From contig JBAYUI010000005.1 in the NCBI GenBank assembly GCA_041675165.1, forward strand, positions 1 through 51,816: a DNA stretch of 51,816 nucleotides, read 5' to 3'. Of the stretch, positions 50,211 through 51,816 are shown piece by piece. The translations under genes were made by a program, and so were the position numbers. The notes beneath the pieces are model-generated. The model was not told the origin of the DNA, made no database searches, and saw only the letters and a list, made by a program, of their open reading frames with translations. The stretch's first letter is position 1, and each line of letters begins with the position of its first letter. The stretch comes from CAIKZD01 sp041675165 (lineage in GTDB: Bacteria > Patescibacteriota > Minisyncoccia > Moranbacterales > UBA2206).

Positions 50211-50497
50211 ACGAATAGTTTTCAGATGGTAGCTTTTAGTTCTTAGTAAAAGTAGATCTGAATTTTTTGCGAATAAGCACTGAAAATCGCTTGAATAATT
50301 AAATAATGCTTTAGATAAGGCTAAATTATCTTGTGGATAACTTTGGGGAAAATAAAAAAATCCCTCGAAAAGGATAATATTAAGAAGTTATACACAGGAA
50401 TTGACTCATTCCCTATTAAATTTTCTTAATAATTAACCTAACTTACTTCTATAATATACACGTCGAACGGGAAGCTGTCAAATTTTAATTTTTAGAT
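50211..50497 (-). promoter_or_regulatory. Long leader of the S1 gene containing two DnaA boxes
   Basis: Between the promoter and the S1 start, TTATCCACA (minus strand) lies at 50332-50340 and TTATACACA (plus strand) at 50388-50396; a one-mismatch TTATTCGCA lies near 50268-50276. A/T-rich throughout. It could host DnaA binding that roadblocks transcription, or simply be a structured leader for S1 autoregulation. Confidence 0.5.
50453..50481 (-). promoter_or_regulatory. Consensus sigma-70 promoter of the S1 gene
   Basis: TTGACA (50481-50476), 17-base spacer, TATATT (50458-50453) on the minus strand; start near 50446. Confidence 0.65.
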
Positions 50498-50561
50498 AAA
50501 AAAACAACCCACACGATGCCTACAGAATTTTTTCTCCTTTTTCTGTAAGGTCGCGGGGTTG
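50498..50561 (-). terminator. Terminator of the pyrF-pyrE-like unit
   Basis: Minus strand: CAACCC and inner CCTTACAGAA pair with TTCTGTAGG and GGGTTG around an A-rich loop, followed by seven T (50498-50504). Confidence 0.75.
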
Positions 50562-50577
50562 TGGGTGGTGTGAATTT

Positions 50578-51312
50578 TCACATTAGCTGTGATGTTGTAA
50601 TAAGATGCCAGTTTTCATCTGTGGCCTTGGGCTTAATTGCCTTGGAGCCCATTTTGCATAGGGGGCATTCTGTAGGCTCCCAATCTTCAATGCGATGGTC
50701 GGCTATAGGAAGAATTGCAAATATACCAACTCCGCCGATTCCGAGGTAATGAAGTCCACCACGATTAATGATAACTGGTTCATGAAGAATGAAAGAGGTT
50801 CTGGGTTGTTTGGAAATAATATTCATAACCGTCTCTTTGAAACCGGTTCCGCGTGTGCAAAAATCTTCGCAAAGAAGCAGTGTTTCGCCAGGCGGAATGT
50901 CGCTTAGGAAGTGTATTTTTCCATCAACCTTCTCCATTTTGGCTACCTTAGCTCCTAATGCTTCTGCCAGGTCTTCACCAAGTCCAGTTGCTCCGTCAGG
51001 AATGCCGCCTACCCAATCAGGCTTTACGCCTAATTTCTTTAATTTCATAGCCATTTGATCAGCCATGATTTTTCGGATGTTCAGATATCGAAGCATAACC
51101 TTTGAAATGAAAAATCCATTGCTATGTCTTCCAGATTTAAGCAATGCATGCAAGCCAGACCGTCCTTGTTTGGCTGCTTCATAATCATAAGACCAAAAAG
51201 CATCTAGGACGGTTGCTATATGGACGACTTCTTCACGCGTAAGTTCCTGAGTAACATCCGAAGGATTGAGCGCAATAATTTGCGCCTTATCCATAGTCAG
51301 TATATTTATCAT
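50578..51312 (-). CDS. pyrE: Orotate phosphoribosyltransferase-like enzyme
   Basis: 244 residues of the type I phosphoribosyltransferase fold. The PRPP-binding motif is LLLCEDFCTRGTGFKE (hydrophobic-ED-x3-TG); LKSGRHSNGFFISKVML matches the OPRT N-terminal region, and WVGGIPDGATGLGEDLAEALG the dimer-contact loop. It would convert orotate to OMP. The C-terminus has a CxxC pair (ECPLCKMGSKAIKPK) outside the usual length. A strong Shine-Dalgarno (AAAGGAGG, 51320-51327) 7 bases before the ATG is unusual in this window. It lies 35 bases after pyrF, which supports the assignment. Confidence 0.82.
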   Translation of the reverse strand: MINILTMDKAQIIALNPSDVTQELTREEVVHIATVLDAFWSYDYEAAKQGRSGLHALLKSGRHSNGFFISKVMLRYLNIRKIMADQMAMKLKKLGVKPDWVGGIPDGATGLGEDLAEALGAKVAKMEKVDGKIHFLSDIPPGETLLLCEDFCTRGTGFKETVMNIISKQPRTSFILHEPVIINRGGLHYLGIGGVGIFAILPIADHRIEDWEPTECPLCKMGSKAIKPKATDENWHLITTSQLM

Positions 51313-51347
51313 AATGCATCCTCCTTTTTGTGCGGTTTAGCAGTAGT

Positions 51348-51816
51348 TCACATTGCTGCTCTGATTTGGTCACGCAGTTCTTCTGCAGCGCCGGCTGAAG
51401 CCTGGGCGTAGTCAGTGTCGATACTCTTAAAAAGTAGTCCTGACGATGAATTGATTGCAATTGAACCTGATCCTGTATAGGCATAGTGGACTGTTTCGTC
51501 GACATATCCTTTCTGTGTGCCAACTCCGGGTACGAGGAACCACATCTTATCCCCGACTATTTCTCGGCCGCGCGAAAGGTGGAAAGAATAAATATCTCCG
51601 GAGCCCTTGGGTCGTTCATAGGCTGCTGCCATTACAAGACCGGCATTTGCGAGTACATCGTGTTTTTCTGACCATTCCATCGCACATTGAGCAATGAATT
51701 CCCAATACATCCGTCCGTCTTTCAGGAGAACTTCTTGTGTTTGTCGAGCAGTCGGGTTGCTTGTATAACATAGGCTGACCAGCGATTCGCCTTTGGCGCT
51801 AACAGTTGCTAAGGCA
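51348..51816 (-). CDS. pyrF: Orotidine 5'-phosphate decarboxylase, C-terminal part (5' end outside window)
   Basis: The frame is open to the window edge, giving 155 residues that begin ALATVSAKGESLVSLCYTSN. Features match the larger (type 2) PyrF group: SLCYTSNPTARQTQEV, AGLVMAAAYERPKGSGDIYS, the phosphate-binding LVPGVGTQKGYVDE, INSSSGLLFKSID and a final Ala-rich helix (AQASAGAAEELRDQIRAA). OMP decarboxylase makes UMP from OMP, the step after PyrE, whose gene follows. The N-terminal catalytic Lys/Asp lie outside the window, so activity cannot be judged. Confidence 0.85.
   Translation of the reverse strand, partial: ALATVSAKGESLVSLCYTSNPTARQTQEVLLKDGRMYWEFIAQCAMEWSEKHDVLANAGLVMAAAYERPKGSGDIYSFHLSRGREIVGDKMWFLVPGVGTQKGYVDETVHYAYTGSGSIAINSSSGLLFKSIDTDYAQASAGAAEELRDQIRAAM

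Overview
The window looks like an origin-proximal chromosome segment of a Candidate Phyla Radiation bacterium (Patescibacteria, most like Parcubacteria). This placement is inference. It rests on dnaN and dnaA beside rpmH-rnpA-yidC-jag without the usual mnmE/rsmG/parAB neighbours, on a Gram-positive-like minimal type IV secretion (T4SS) cluster with PrgI and a split VirB4, on few Shine-Dalgarno sites, and on many dispersed palindromic repeats, some lying inside genes. TGA is used as a stop (for example after the UbiA-like gene at 28413), so the TGA-glycine code of Gracilibacteria/Absconditabacteria does not apply.

Layout. 1-5445: trxB fragment, dnaN, a probable oriC (1781-2072), dnaA, then the divergent rpmH-rnpA-yidC-jag set. 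5481-11102 (+): a surface-polysaccharide block with a Wzx-type flippase, two GT2 glycosyltransferases and two O-antigen ligase/polymerase-like proteins. 11091-26607 (-): one long, tightly packed T4SS-like operon containing a TSP3-repeat lipobox-free secreted protein, a VirB6/TrbL-like protein, PrgI, a VirB4 split into two genes, two pilin-like proteins (one fused to a lytic transglycosylase) and a large anchored surface protein. 26788-33328: a UbiA-type prenyltransferase with an extra membrane half, rsmA, a DUF348/G5/RlpA-like wall protein, comM/yifB, dksA-lspA and yraN. 33430-33926 (-): a probable structured non-coding RNA of about 500 nt with its own promoter and terminator. 34154-43941: a membrane-anchored hypothetical protein, pnp, small ORFs, a NYN-domain protein with rpsO, a UvrD/PcrA helicase, a LysM-CHAP hydrolase and a Xer recombinase. 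43998-51816: two tRNAs, a membrane protein with ftsH, tilS, a nucleotide-kinase-like gene, a ribosomal S1-like gene, pyrE-like and a pyrF fragment.

How the genes may work together. The polysaccharide block supplies wall or surface glycans. The T4SS operon next to it would build an envelope-spanning machine, with its own muralytic domain to open the wall; the LysM-CHAP and RlpA-like proteins also act on the wall. No relaxase, coupling protein (VirD4) or VirB11 is visible, so the machine could serve DNA uptake, effector delivery or attachment rather than conjugation. Every DnaA-box match I found (TTATNCACA) is intergenic: two in oriC, one just upstream of the predicted T4SS promoter, one upstream of the non-coding RNA, and two in the leader of the S1 gene.

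The strongest leads are the pilin-transglycosylase fusion, the unclassified 500-nt RNA with its perfect 22-bp hairpin, the DnaA box at the T4SS promoter, and hairpin-repeat insertions carried in frame by lspA, uvrD/pcrA and tilS.
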